A stretch of DNA of 42,252 nucleotides from Dawidia cretensis (GCF_018598175.1 NZ_JAHESE010000045.1:1-42252), one strand, 5' to 3'; positions 15,784 through 24,874 are shown, numbered from the stretch's first letter. The notes: generated from the letters alone by a model not told the origin. Program-made: numbers and translations.

Positions 15784-18700
15784 ATGAAGCAGAACTTTAC
15801 ATATAAAGGGCTAGCAAGGCTTTATTTTATTATGCGAGTTTCCTTGGTGAACTTGATTTTACTGGTCACACCTTGTTTGCAGGTGTTGAATGCAAGTCCA
15901 GCTAACGGGCAGAATGTACATGATACATTTGTGAGTATCAATGTGGAACATGTCCCTTTGAAGAAGGTTTTTAAAATCATCGAAGATCAGACAGGGCTTT
16001 TGTTTGTCTATCCCCCAGACCTTGTGGAGGTTTATAATGACGTAAGCGTTAATGATTCACATATTTCTGTTTACGAGGTTCTCGAATCAACATTGACTAA
16101 TCTACCCATAGCTTTCAAAGAGTCTGATAATAATATCTACTTTTTTTGGAAATCTAGTGTAGATAAAGATAATAGTGTTGTAGATGGGAAATTTCCTCAA
16201 ACCATCACAGGTAAGGTTATAGAAATGAGTTCAGGTACAGGGCTTCCAGGTGTAAGCATTGTTATAAAAGGGACAACGAATGGCACAACCACAGACGCAG
16301 AAGGAAGATATGCAATTGAAGCCCGAGCTGATGATATTCTAGTCTTTTCTTCTGTTGGATTTAAGAATCAAGAGATACTCGTCGGCGGACGGTCTGTAGT
16401 AGATATTCAAATGGAAGAAGACGTGGCATCGTTAAATGAAGTTGTTATCAATGGAGGTTACTACACAACTACGAGTGAAGCAAAGACAGGTAGTATAGTT
16501 AAAATATCTGAAAAAGAAATTCGTGATCAACCTGTTACGAGCCCGCTGCTGTCGTTACAAGGACGCGCCGCAGGGGTGGATATATCGCCTAATAGCGGAG
16601 TGCCTGGCGGGGGAATAAATATCAAAATAAGAGGGCAGGGTAGTATTCGACTAGATGGCGGATATCCATTATATGTAATAGATGGAGTGCCAGTAGATTC
16701 TAGCCCATTGGAATCTGCGTCGTCAGTAATCATTGGCAAGTACGATCCTTTGAGCACTCTCAATCCTGCAAATATCCAATCGATCGAAGTGCTTAAGGAT
16801 GCTGATGCAACTGCTATTTATGGTTCACGAGGAGCAAATGGTGTAGTACTAATCACGACTAAGAAAGCTAGTGGGGAAAGGACATCCGCTGATTTTAATA
16901 TTTATCGAGGAGTGGGACAACTGTCGAAAAAAATGAAGATGCTAAATACTCAGCAGTATCTTGATCTTCGTCGAGAAGCTTTCCGAAATAATGACAATGA
17001 GATCATCTCTGAGTTTAATGCTCCGGATCTTCTAGTTTGGGATACGACAAGATTCACGGATTGGCAAGACGTCCTTATCGGAGGAACTTCAAATATTACT
17101 GACCTGCAGGGGGGGATTTCCGGAGGAACATCGAATACATCGTTTCGACTTGGCGGAGGATACCATAAAGAGACTACAATCTTTCCTGGTGATTTTTACT
17201 TTGAACGTTTGACGGGTAATTTATCGATTAATCATCGCTCTAAAGATGGTAAGTTTAACGCTACAGTGTCGAGCAATTATGGTGTTTCCAATAATTATTT
17301 TTTTGAATCACCTTCTGCTGCTATTGATGCTCTATCCCTGCCACCTAACGCTCCCAATTTATATAATGAAGGAAGCGGATTAAATTGGGAACTTGCGTCG
17401 TTTGGGACGAGCACATGGAATAATCCGTTGGCAGAGTATCGTAAAACAAATGATGCTGAGTCTGCAAGCCTTATATTTAATAGCACATTAAGTTATAATT
17501 TGTGGAAGGGAGTAATTGTTAAAACAAATTTGGGATACAATAATTTAGTCTCGTCGGAGATAATAAAAATACCGCTAAGCTCTTATAATCCTGATTGGGC
17601 AATGTACAACACACCAGAAAGCACGTTTGGAGACGGATTAAGACGCTCTTGGATAGTGGAACCTCAGATTCTGTTTTCTAGAATGATTAAATTTCATGGT
17701 ATAGATGCCGTGCTTGGTAGCACTTTTCAAGAGGGAAGTAATAGATATAAGCAAATCACAGGAACAGGGTATGCGTCTGATGCCCTATTGGGCAGTCTGC
17801 AGGGCGCCGCTAGTAATCGTATAGTGGTTGATGATAATAGCCAATATAGATATACAGCATTGTTTGCGAGAATTGGATACAATTGGAAAGAAAAGTATTT
17901 TCTAAGTGTTACAGGGAGACGAGATGGATCATCTCGATTTGGTCCAGAAAATAGATTTGGAAATTTTGGTTCTCTCGGAGCGGCTTGGATTTTTTCGAAA
18001 GAAGATGTTTTTGATCGATTGCCGTTTGTCAGCTTTGGTAAAGTTAGAGCGAGCTTAGGTATTACCGGGAACGATCAGATTGGTGACTATAGGTATTTAG
18101 ATACTTATAAAGTAACACCGGGCAAGTATCACGGAACAGTGGGACTTTATCCTACTAGTTTATATAATCCTGAGTATAAGTGGGAAGTCAATAAAAAGAT
18201 AGAGGCAGCAATAGAACTTGGATTGATTAAAGATCGATTATTTATTGAGGTGGCGTGGTATAATAATCGTTCCTCAAATCAATTGACTAATTACCAACTT
18301 CCAGGAACGACCGGTTTAGGAGCTGTTTTTAGAAATTTAGATGCAACGGTTGAGAATACAGGTTGGGAGCTGACATCAAATGCGCATCTTTTTAACAGAT
18401 CTAATTTTAAGTGGGATGTTTCGTTTAATATTTCTCTACCTAATAATAAGCTGATTGAGTTTTTCGATTTAGATCGATCTTCATACGCGAACACCTACGT
18501 TGTTGGGGAACCCGTCACGATTCAGAGATTTTATAAGTATACCGGCGTTGATCCCGGAACAGGTGTCTATACCTTTTTGGATGTTGATTCGAATGGCGTT
18601 TTGAATGGCGATGATAAAATTGTGACTAAGGATTTTTCCCCAAAATATTTTGGCGGTATTACTAATACTATATCGTATGGTAGCTTTGAGATGTCATTTT

Positions 18701-19110
18701 TATTTCAATTTGTGAAAAAAGTTGCAATGTCATACCTGCCCGCAAATGTGCCTGGTCAGGCTGTAAACGTTCCTGTAGATTTTTACAATAGTCGGTGGCG
18801 GCAGATAGGAGATATTACCGATGTTGAGAAATTATCCACAGGATTTGATTTGTTTTCCTCATTCAATAATAATTATAGTAGTAATAATAGTATACAAGAT
18901 GCGTCTTTTTTTAGATTAAAGACGCTATCAATGTCGTACTCAGTTCCTGGATCGCTCCTAGACAGGGCTAAAATTAAACAGCTCAGGGTATACTTTCATG
19001 GGCAAAATATATTTACGGCTACAGATTTTTTTGGGTTAGATCCCGAAACAGGTACAACGGTAATTCCCGCTTTGAGAATGATGTCATTAGGTGTGCAAAT
19101 AGGTATTTAA
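15784..19110 (+). CDS. SusC/RagA-family TonB-linked outer membrane transporter (locus 2)
   Basis: A 1,108-residue TonB-dependent transporter. A signal peptide (about 1-43) is followed by an intact STN domain (about 56-120; HVPLKKVFKIIEDQTGLLFVY). A CarboxypepD-regulatory-like domain follows (about 140-215; GVSIVIKGTTNGTTTDAEG). The plug (about 223-365) has VVINGGYY, LQGRAAGV, IKIRGQGSIR, PLYVIDGVP and EVLKDADATAIYGSRGANGVV, and the barrel follows. It is the same subfamily as the 2638 gene and aligns with it nearly throughout. The STN domain is better preserved here; in transducing family members STN contacts a FecR-type anti-sigma factor, yet no FecI/FecR pair is adjacent. SusD follows after 16 bases and an M16 peptidase after that. 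The gene is noticeably AT-richer than the flanking regions. Confidence 0.94.
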   Translation: MKQNFTYKGLARLYFIMRVSLVNLILLVTPCLQVLNASPANGQNVHDTFVSINVEHVPLKKVFKIIEDQTGLLFVYPPDLVEVYNDVSVNDSHISVYEVLESTLTNLPIAFKESDNNIYFFWKSSVDKDNSVVDGKFPQTITGKVIEMSSGTGLPGVSIVIKGTTNGTTTDAEGRYAIEARADDILVFSSVGFKNQEILVGGRSVVDIQMEEDVASLNEVVINGGYYTTTSEAKTGSIVKISEKEIRDQPVTSPLLSLQGRAAGVDISPNSGVPGGGINIKIRGQGSIRLDGGYPLYVIDGVPVDSSPLESASSVIIGKYDPLSTLNPANIQSIEVLKDADATAIYGSRGANGVVLITTKKASGERTSADFNIYRGVGQLSKKMKMLNTQQYLDLRREAFRNNDNEIISEFNAPDLLVWDTTRFTDWQDVLIGGTSNITDLQGGISGGTSNTSFRLGGGYHKETTIFPGDFYFERLTGNLSINHRSKDGKFNATVSSNYGVSNNYFFESPSAAIDALSLPPNAPNLYNEGSGLNWELASFGTSTWNNPLAEYRKTNDAESASLIFNSTLSYNLWKGVIVKTNLGYNNLVSSEIIKIPLSSYNPDWAMYNTPESTFGDGLRRSWIVEPQILFSRMIKFHGIDAVLGSTFQEGSNRYKQITGTGYASDALLGSLQGAASNRIVVDDNSQYRYTALFARIGYNWKEKYFLSVTGRRDGSSRFGPENRFGNFGSLGAAWIFSKEDVFDRLPFVSFGKVRASLGITGNDQIGDYRYLDTYKVTPGKYHGTVGLYPTSLYNPEYKWEVNKKIEAAIELGLIKDRLFIEVAWYNNRSSNQLTNYQLPGTTGLGAVFRNLDATVENTGWELTSNAHLFNRSNFKWDVSFNISLPNNKLIEFFDLDRSSYANTYVVGEPVTIQRFYKYTGVDPGTGVYTFLDVDSNGVLNGDDKIVTKDFSPKYFGGITNTISYGSFEMSFLFQFVKKVAMSYLPANVPGQAVNVPVDFYNSRWRQIGDITDVEKLSTGFDLFSSFNNNYSSNNSIQDASFFRLKTLSMSYSVPGSLLDRAKIKQLRVYFHGQNIFTATDFFGLDPETGTTVIPALRMMSLGVQIGI

Positions 19111-19126
19111 CGAAAATCATACGAAT

Positions 19127-20494
19127 ATGAGATGTATAGTTTACATAGTTTTATGTTTTTTATTTGCAACGACATCTTGTCGAGACTTTGTAGATGTTGA
19201 TCTTCGAGGATCACTAATAACTACTGATGTAGTATTTAGCGATGACAACACAGCAACTGCGGCGATGACGGGAGTTTACTATGAAATGGCGACAAATACC
19301 ATTGCCATTGGTGAACTGAATAGTATGAGTAGGCTAGCGGGGCTTTCTTCGGATGAATTGGTTGATACGAAAGTCAGGGCGGTAACTTCCGAGTTTGAGC
19401 ATAATTCGATTAGAAGCGATAATCCGGATGTCCTTAAATTATGGAATTCGCTTTTTAAGGTCATTTATGAAGCAAACGCAATGATGGAAGGTTTGGATCG
19501 GTCTTCTAATGTTTCGGATGCTACTAAGCGGCAACTATTGGGCGAAGCAAAGTTTATTCGTGCTTTTTGTAATTTTTACTTACTTAATTTTTTTTCCGAT
19601 ATACCATTGATATTGACAACTGACTATAGAAATAATTCTAGTGTTGTTAGGAAATCTAAAACAGAGATATATAATCAGATTGTTGACGATTTAAAGTTGG
19701 CTAAAGAACTTCTTGGAAAAGACTATGTGACGTCTGAGCGCATCCGGCCCAATTCGTCAGCAGCGTCCGCTTTACTGGCCAAAGTTTATCTTTTTTTGGA
19801 ACAGTGGGATATGGCAGATGAGGAGTCTACTAGTGTTATTTCTAGCGAATTGTATGCTATTGTTTATGATATGCCTGGTATTTTTGTAAAAGAAAGTCAG
19901 GAAGCGATCTGGCAAATAGCACCGTTGGACAACGTTAGTAATACTGATGAGGCCGCTTATTACGTGATCACAAACGCACCAAAGTCCCTTATTCTTAGAA
20001 AAGAATTGGCTAAGGATTTTGAAGAAACAGATTTAAGATTGTTGAATTGGATTGGGAGATTTATTAATAATGGCGATACGGTTTACTATCCTCATAAATA
20101 TCATGTCCAAGAGACCGGCACTCCAGCAAATGAATATTCTATAGTACTACGTTTATCTGAACAATACCTGATTCGGGCTGAGGCACGGGCAATGCAAGGT
20201 GATCGAAAAAATGCAATCGATGATTTGAATATTGTGAGGGAAAGGGCAGGGATAGAACTGGTGGATAGGGACGATACGTTGGTGGATGTACCAGAATTGA
20301 TAGGAATGGAGCGGCGATTGGAGCTTTTTACGGAATGGGGGAACCGGTGGTTTGATTTAAACAGAACAGAGCAAACTGTCGATGTATTGAGCGATCTGAA
20401 AGAGGATATTACGGAAGACGATGCATTGTATCCAATACCACAAGTTGAGCGCGACAGAAATCCCGCCTTGGAGCCTCAAAATTCAGGTTATTGA
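19127..20494 (+). CDS. SusD/RagB-family outer membrane lipoprotein (locus 2)
   Basis: A 455-residue lipoprotein with signal MRCIVYIVLCFLFATTSC and lipid cysteine at residue 18, then RDFVDVDLRGSL. The SusD signatures GEAKFIRAFCNFYLLNFFSDIP, VLRLSEQYLIRAEARAMQGD and the C-terminal RWFDLNRTEQTVDVL and YPIPQVERDRNPAL are all present. It pairs with the SusC 16 bases upstream, and the M16 peptidase gene begins about 36 bases downstream. It is clearly related to the 5964 protein of locus 1, including the DNTATAAMTGVYYEM region. Confidence 0.94.
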   Translation: MRCIVYIVLCFLFATTSCRDFVDVDLRGSLITTDVVFSDDNTATAAMTGVYYEMATNTIAIGELNSMSRLAGLSSDELVDTKVRAVTSEFEHNSIRSDNPDVLKLWNSLFKVIYEANAMMEGLDRSSNVSDATKRQLLGEAKFIRAFCNFYLLNFFSDIPLILTTDYRNNSSVVRKSKTEIYNQIVDDLKLAKELLGKDYVTSERIRPNSSAASALLAKVYLFLEQWDMADEESTSVISSELYAIVYDMPGIFVKESQEAIWQIAPLDNVSNTDEAAYYVITNAPKSLILRKELAKDFEETDLRLLNWIGRFINNGDTVYYPHKYHVQETGTPANEYSIVLRLSEQYLIRAEARAMQGDRKNAIDDLNIVRERAGIELVDRDDTLVDVPELIGMERRLELFTEWGNRWFDLNRTEQTVDVLSDLKEDITEDDALYPIPQVERDRNPALEPQNSGY

Positions 20495-20530
20495 TATTTC
20501 TAGTTACGTTTTTTGTATTTAAATGCTATT

Positions 20531-23377
20531 ATGAACTTGAGGGTATTTTGTAATCTACTTAGATTCTGTGGGAGCGTGCTGGCTTTCCTACTATTGGGTC
20601 ACTCGACACTTGCTCAGAACGGCAAGAAGGTTGATGAAATATTATTACCCATTGATGAGGGTGTACGACATGGGACTTTGGAAAATGGTTTTTCGTACTA
20701 TGTTAGAAAGAATGATATCCCAAGTAGTTACGCATTAGTATATCTCGCTGTGAAGGCAGGGTATTTGCAAGAGGATGATAGTCAGATTTCCCTTTCGCAC
20801 TTGCTTGAGCATGTTGCCCTAAAAGGGACAAAGAATTTTCCTAAGGGGGCGAAATATTATCTAGACGAATTTGTCGAGGGCGGAGGAACGGCCGTTAATG
20901 GCCAAACGGGATATGACGTTACAATATTTGATATTTCGGTCCCTTTGGAAAAGAAGGGCGCTCTGGATCTAAGTCTGGATATTGGCTATGATTTGGCAAC
21001 GCAAGTAGTTTTTGATTCAGACGATGTAGATATTGAACGGGAAGCTGTTATCGCCGAAGCAATAAGGTCTTCGGGACGAGAGCATCGGGAGATGGCGAAT
21101 GTGGTTCCTAAAATGTTAGGAAAATCTTTTTTTTCCAAAAGAGGGATTGGTACGGATCAGGTTGAGACCGTAAGGGAAAGTAAATTGAGTGATCTCGTTA
21201 GATATTATCGAGATTGGTATAAGCCGGACTTGCAGGCAATTTTTGTTGTGGGTAATGTTAATGTGGATTCTGTAGTGACAAGAATTAAGAATGTATTTTC
21301 GAATATACCTCGTCGAGGTGACGCTCAATTGCGCAAAAAATATTCAGCATTTGCTCCTAGCAAGAATCAACTCATAGTTGTTCCTGACTCTGATCAGAAA
21401 GGTATATCTTTTAAGGTGTATGTTAAGTTTCCTAGCCAATCCGTTAGTTCAATTTCTGATATTAAAAGGGAGGTGACTATTGGATTGTATAATTCTATGG
21501 TTTTGGAGAGATTTAAAGAAATTGCTAGTCGCCCCCAACCGCCATTTCGGTTTGCACACCATTTTTTTCAAAAAAACGGCGTTTACGGAGTTAACGGAGT
21601 AGATGTTCTTGCGACCTTTTTAAGCGTGGATTCCGTTTCTAATCTCAAATCAGAATTAATTTCAGTTAGTAGAGAATTAGCTAGGATTGCAAAATATGGT
21701 TTCTCGGAAAAAGAACTTGTAAATGCAAAGGACGTCTTACGGAAGCAGATGTTAAAAAAAGGGAAGTCAGTTACTTCGAAAAAACTGATTGATTCCTACA
21801 CAAAGCATTTTTTATATGGTTATTCTATGCTGGATCAAGCAGTGCTTTCCGATAAGATGCAAGATGCAATTGGAACCATTTCGTTAGGTGAGGTAAGTAA
21901 ACAAGCTAATTCTTGGTTAAAGGGGGAGAATTTCGATTTTGTTGTTTTGGTTCCGGATAAAATTAAAGAAAAGCTTCCTAATTTTAGTGAATTGAAATCC
22001 ATTTTCGAAGATATTCCGTTGCCGGATATTTCGGAATATAGGCCTGTTAATTATAATGAGTATAATATTGTTGGTGTGGAATCGTCCATGGCGCCATCAG
22101 TTAATTACAGGCGGAAAGTAAATGGCGTGACTGAAGTAATGCTGAATAACGGAATTAAGTTTGTATTGAAGCCGTTTCGGCCATCAAGTGGAAGAAGAGA
22201 TGATAATTTGATTCTTGTCCATGGCTTCGCGAATGCTGGCGCAATGCAATATGGTGGTAATGAATATTTTTCGGCGATTGCATCTTTTGATTTTATCAGG
22301 AGAAGTGGACTGAGCAACTTAAATGATTTAGAGTTAAGTAAGTTTTTGGAAAAAAATGGTATTGAGCTTAGCCCATATATTACTGATTTTAGTACCGGTA
22401 TAAAAGGCAGCTGTGATAGTTCGAGGATTGAATATTTGGTAGATATGGTGTGTAATTATTTTAATAATCCAATAAAGATCCGGTCGGCATTTGATAATTG
22501 GAAAAGTCTGATGTTGCAGCGTATCATGCAGAGGAATGTCGACGAAGTTTTTATGGATACGGTTTATAGCTGCACTCGCGAACAAGAATTGAGCTTGGGG
22601 TATGGGGATTTAGAAAAAGTAGATTTTGAAAGATCGTATGCGATTTTTAGAGAGCAGATGAATGCAAATAAGAATTACACGTTTGTGGTTACGGGTAATT
22701 TTAATGAAGATTTTGTTGATCGTATGCTTGTGAAATATTTTGGCAGTATTTCAAGCGTTAAGGCAGGGACTAATGACGTCGGTACCGTCGTCGTAAATAC
22801 TGACATGGTTGGATGTATGTATGGCCGTGACATAAAAAGGGTATGTGCTTCAGTTGATGGGGCAACAGTACATTTGGCTATGTCCAATGCATTCGAATAT
22901 AATAGTAGTAATTTATTTCGGGCTCGCGCATTGGAATGTATACTGCAGGATAGAATTACCTTTCGACTTCGCGAAGAGGAAAAAGGAGTTTATGCTGTCT
23001 CGGTTGGAATAAAGTGTATAAAATATCCTAATCCAAGATTTGTTTTCTCTATTAATTTCAAGTGTTCGTCTGAAAAAGCGGAATCTCTTATTAACGCATC
23101 CATACAGGAGGTTGAGAAATTAGGGAAAAACGGAATAGATGCTGATATATTTGGCCGATACGTTGGGGAGATGGAGCGAAATACAAGTCGACTGCTTAAG
23201 AGCAATTCCTTTTGGTCTGAATTATTGTATGACAGGTATTTCTATAATGTTGAAAGGTTCACCGAGGTTTCGAATTTGTCTGTCTCTGGGGTTAACCTAT
23301 TTGTTAACCAATGGGTGAAACCCAACAAATTTGTTCAATTTTTGATGATTCCGACGGAGAATTGTGGTAAGTTGTGA
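20531..23377 (+). CDS. M16-family zinc metallopeptidase, two-domain, exported
   Basis: An exported insulinase/pitrilysin-type peptidase of about 948 residues. The ATG at 20531 is chosen over an upstream TTG (20513). MNLRVFCNLLRFCGSVLAFLLLGHSTLAQ is a signal peptide. The N-terminal half carries the inverted zinc motif HLLEH in LSHLLEHVALKGTKNFP (about residues 90-94). The downstream glutamate lies in EREAVIAEAI (about 168-178), so it should be active. The C-terminal half is a second M16 fold without HxxEH, as usual for the clam-shell architecture. M16 enzymes cut peptides small enough to enter the chamber. It is the third gene of the SusC-SusD unit, strongly suggesting that the transporter imports peptides or that the enzyme trims small exported proteins. 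Confidence 0.92.
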   Translation: MNLRVFCNLLRFCGSVLAFLLLGHSTLAQNGKKVDEILLPIDEGVRHGTLENGFSYYVRKNDIPSSYALVYLAVKAGYLQEDDSQISLSHLLEHVALKGTKNFPKGAKYYLDEFVEGGGTAVNGQTGYDVTIFDISVPLEKKGALDLSLDIGYDLATQVVFDSDDVDIEREAVIAEAIRSSGREHREMANVVPKMLGKSFFSKRGIGTDQVETVRESKLSDLVRYYRDWYKPDLQAIFVVGNVNVDSVVTRIKNVFSNIPRRGDAQLRKKYSAFAPSKNQLIVVPDSDQKGISFKVYVKFPSQSVSSISDIKREVTIGLYNSMVLERFKEIASRPQPPFRFAHHFFQKNGVYGVNGVDVLATFLSVDSVSNLKSELISVSRELARIAKYGFSEKELVNAKDVLRKQMLKKGKSVTSKKLIDSYTKHFLYGYSMLDQAVLSDKMQDAIGTISLGEVSKQANSWLKGENFDFVVLVPDKIKEKLPNFSELKSIFEDIPLPDISEYRPVNYNEYNIVGVESSMAPSVNYRRKVNGVTEVMLNNGIKFVLKPFRPSSGRRDDNLILVHGFANAGAMQYGGNEYFSAIASFDFIRRSGLSNLNDLELSKFLEKNGIELSPYITDFSTGIKGSCDSSRIEYLVDMVCNYFNNPIKIRSAFDNWKSLMLQRIMQRNVDEVFMDTVYSCTREQELSLGYGDLEKVDFERSYAIFREQMNANKNYTFVVTGNFNEDFVDRMLVKYFGSISSVKAGTNDVGTVVVNTDMVGCMYGRDIKRVCASVDGATVHLAMSNAFEYNSSNLFRARALECILQDRITFRLREEEKGVYAVSVGIKCIKYPNPRFVFSINFKCSSEKAESLINASIQEVEKLGKNGIDADIFGRYVGEMERNTSRLLKSNSFWSELLYDRYFYNVERFTEVSNLSVSGVNLFVNQWVKPNKFVQFLMIPTENCGKL

Positions 23378-23476
23378 GATTGCTTTTAATAGAAATGGCC
23401 GCATACAAATGAGCCGTTCCTGAGCTTATGATCTTGATAAATTGTTACATTTTTGTGGTGATTTGTGAATATTGAG

Positions 23477-23752
23477 CTATTCAAATTGTGCGGATATCGG
23501 GATTCCGTGAGTATCACCAGTTCTTACAAGACATGCAGGATCGTCATATGCGGGTAGGATTACCTGGGAAGTAGCATTCGTAATACGGACGAAGCAGAGA
23601 TTTGGGGCGGCGACTTGACATGCGCTAGTAATGGCACGGCAGGTTGTCTCTTGTTTGGCATATTCTGCCGGAGCCATGAATGGTGTAGCTGTTGAGCTGG
23701 CGATGCCTGATATAATAGCTGCCAGGCCTACAATCAGATTTTTAGTTCTCAT
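23477..23752 (-). CDS. Small exported four-Cys protein, DUF6520-like (family B)
   Basis: A 91-residue protein starting MRTKNLIVGLAAIISGIASS, an export signal, then TPFMAPAEYAKQ. The mature part has cysteines at 38, 45, 53 and 74 (TTCRAITSACQV, NLCFVRITNA, DDPACLVR) and ends PISAQFE. It is the most divergent of four tandem family B genes but keeps all four cysteines, the NLC-x-VRI-x-N block and the QFE tail. It is last in the minus-strand order, converging on the M16 gene about 100 bases away. The M16 peptidase and the MauE-like protein at 26018 are candidate processing partners by context only. Confidence 0.75.
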   Translation of the reverse strand: MRTKNLIVGLAAIISGIASSTATPFMAPAEYAKQETTCRAITSACQVAAPNLCFVRITNATSQVILPAYDDPACLVRTGDTHGIPISAQFE

Positions 23753-23784
23753 GGGAGGTTAGTCAAGGATTTTAGATGAGAAAA

Positions 23785-23817
23785 GGTACCCAAATCAACT
23801 AAGAGGACCGTGGGTAT
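23785..23817 (-). terminator. Weak terminator-like hairpin between family B genes
   Basis: TACCCA (23787-23792) pairs with TGGGTA (23811-23816) around 18 bases, and on the minus strand a T-rich stretch follows. The position matches the stronger hairpins after the 24198 and 24581 genes, but the stem is short. Confidence 0.35.
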
Positions 23818-23822
23818 TGTGA

Positions 23823-24095
23823 TTATTCAAATTGCCCGTTAATGGGAACCATTGAAGTAGTGTTTGTCCGGATCTGACAGGGATCATCATATACAGGTAG
23901 AATTACGTTCGGGGTGACATTCGTAATGCGTACCGAGCACAGGTATCCACCTGCGACGTCACACGTTGTGGTAATGGCACGACAGTTAACTCCTTGTTTT
24001 GCGTATTCTCCTGGAACCAGCAACGATGATGCGAATGAACTGCCGATAGCGAAAATGACGGCAACTGCGCCGAGAATTACATTTTTAGCTTTCAT
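23823..24095 (-). CDS. Small exported four-Cys protein, DUF6520-like (family B duplicate)
   Basis: A 90-residue protein, nearly identical to the 24198 product. It has an export signal in MKAKNVILGAVAVIFAIGSS and SSLLVPGEYAKQGVNCRAIT, with cysteines at 38, 45, 53 and 73. It ends VPINGQFE. It differs from its neighbour by a few substitutions and the loss of one codon (DDPC instead of DDPAC), so the last cysteine moves one position. The DNA is also highly similar, including about 25 bases at the 3' end, which points to a recent tandem duplication. Confidence 0.78.
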   Translation of the reverse strand: MKAKNVILGAVAVIFAIGSSFASSLLVPGEYAKQGVNCRAITTTCDVAGGYLCSVRITNVTPNVILPVYDDPCQIRTNTTSMVPINGQFE

Positions 24096-24160
24096 AGTTG
24101 AGTTTAATTATTTTCTAGTTGTTTACTGATAAGAGTATGCTGTGGTTGAATCTTGAAAAA

Positions 24161-24183
24161 GTCCCCATAGTTGATATGGGGAC
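24161..24183 (-). terminator. Rho-independent-type terminator after the 24198-24473 gene
   Basis: GTCCCCATA (24161-24169) pairs perfectly with TATGGGGAC (24175-24183) around a five-base loop. On the minus strand TTTTT follows immediately (24156-24160). It lies 15 bases past the stop of the small exported protein gene. Confidence 0.75.
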
Positions 24184-24197
24184 CGGGGGTATTATGA

Positions 24198-24473
24198 TTA
24201 TTCAAATTGCCCGTTAATGGGAACTTGTGAAGTAGTGTTTGTCCGGATCAAACAAGCAGGATCATCATATACAGGTAGGATTACATTCGGTGTGACATTG
24301 GTAATACGGACATTGCAGAGGTTTCCACCTGCTACGTCACATGTGGTAGTAATGGCACGACAGTTAACCCCTTGTTTTGCGTATTCTCCGGGAACCAGCA
24401 ACGATGATGCGAATGAACCGCCGATAGCGAAAAGGACGGCAACTGTGCCGAGAATTACATTTTTGGATTTCAT
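24198..24473 (-). CDS. Small exported four-Cys protein, DUF6520-like (family B)
   Basis: A 91-residue protein with an export signal MKSKNVILGTVAVLFAIGGS, then SSLLVPGEYAKQGVNCRAIT, TTCDVAGGNLCNVRITNVTP and DDPACLIRTN. Cysteines lie at 38, 45, 53 and 74, and it ends VPINGQFE. It represents the family B consensus. The leader layout (VIL-x3-A-x4-AIGG-x2-A-x2-LLV-x3-YA) matches family A of locus 1, suggesting one ancestral family whose mature part diversified. It is flanked by strong hairpins on both sides, so each gene may yield a separate or decreasing amount of mRNA. Confidence 0.78.
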   Translation of the reverse strand: MKSKNVILGTVAVLFAIGGSFASSLLVPGEYAKQGVNCRAITTTCDVAGGNLCNVRITNVTPNVILPVYDDPACLIRTNTTSQVPINGQFE

Positions 24474-24539
24474 GATAGAGTTTGTTAAAAATATTTGTAT
24501 TTGTTTCCTATATAGGAGGATGTTATGGTTGAATCATAA

Positions 24540-24573
24540 AATAAAGATCCCCATATTCTTGGGGATCTTTATT
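24540..24573 (-). terminator. Perfect 14-bp terminator after the 24581-24844 gene
   Basis: AATAAAGATCCCCA (24540-24553) is exactly complementary to TGGGGATCTTTATT (24560-24573), with a six-base loop. On the minus strand the stem ends in a T-rich segment that continues TTATG. It is the strongest hairpin in the family B array and follows the first gene of the array. Confidence 0.78.
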
Positions 24574-24580
24574 AAGATAA

Positions 24581-24844
24581 TTACTCAAATTGTGCTGGTA
24601 CTGGAATGGCCGAAGTTGTTGTCGTGCGGATCAGACACGCGGCGTCATCAAATGCAGGGTAGTTTACATTTGAAATGCGAACTGTACAAAGATTAGCGCC
24701 TGCTACATCGCAAGAAGTGGTGATAGGACGACAAGTAGCACCCTGTTTTGCAAATTCTGCAGGAACCAGTAAGGCTGATGCAAATGATCCGCCAATTGCG
24801 AATACTACGGCAATTGCTCCTAAAATCAAATTTTTAGTTTTCAT
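24581..24844 (-). CDS. Small exported four-Cys protein, DUF6520-like (family B, first of array)
   Basis: An 87-residue protein with export signal MKTKNLILGAIAVVFAIGGS, then SALLVPAEFAKQGATCRPIT. Cysteines at 38, 45, 53 and 70 are in TTSCDVAG, NLCTVRISNV and DDAACLIR. It ends PVPAQFE. It is four residues shorter than its neighbours in the loop before the last cysteine. It is first in the minus-strand order, and its leader (24875-24915) carries the block shared with the 9166 gene. The region upstream, after the propeller-like gene, is only about 120 bases long. Confidence 0.78.
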   Translation of the reverse strand: MKTKNLILGAIAVVFAIGGSFASALLVPAEFAKQGATCRPITTSCDVAGANLCTVRISNVNYPAFDDAACLIRTTTTSAIPVPAQFE

Positions 24845-24874
24845 GTTGTTAAAATGTTTATAGTTGTTTGATAA

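Noticed and set aside
23785-24573. Repeated hairpins between small genes as a CRISPR-like array
   Set aside because: The repeats are coding genes with individual terminators; there are no short direct repeats separated by unique spacers.
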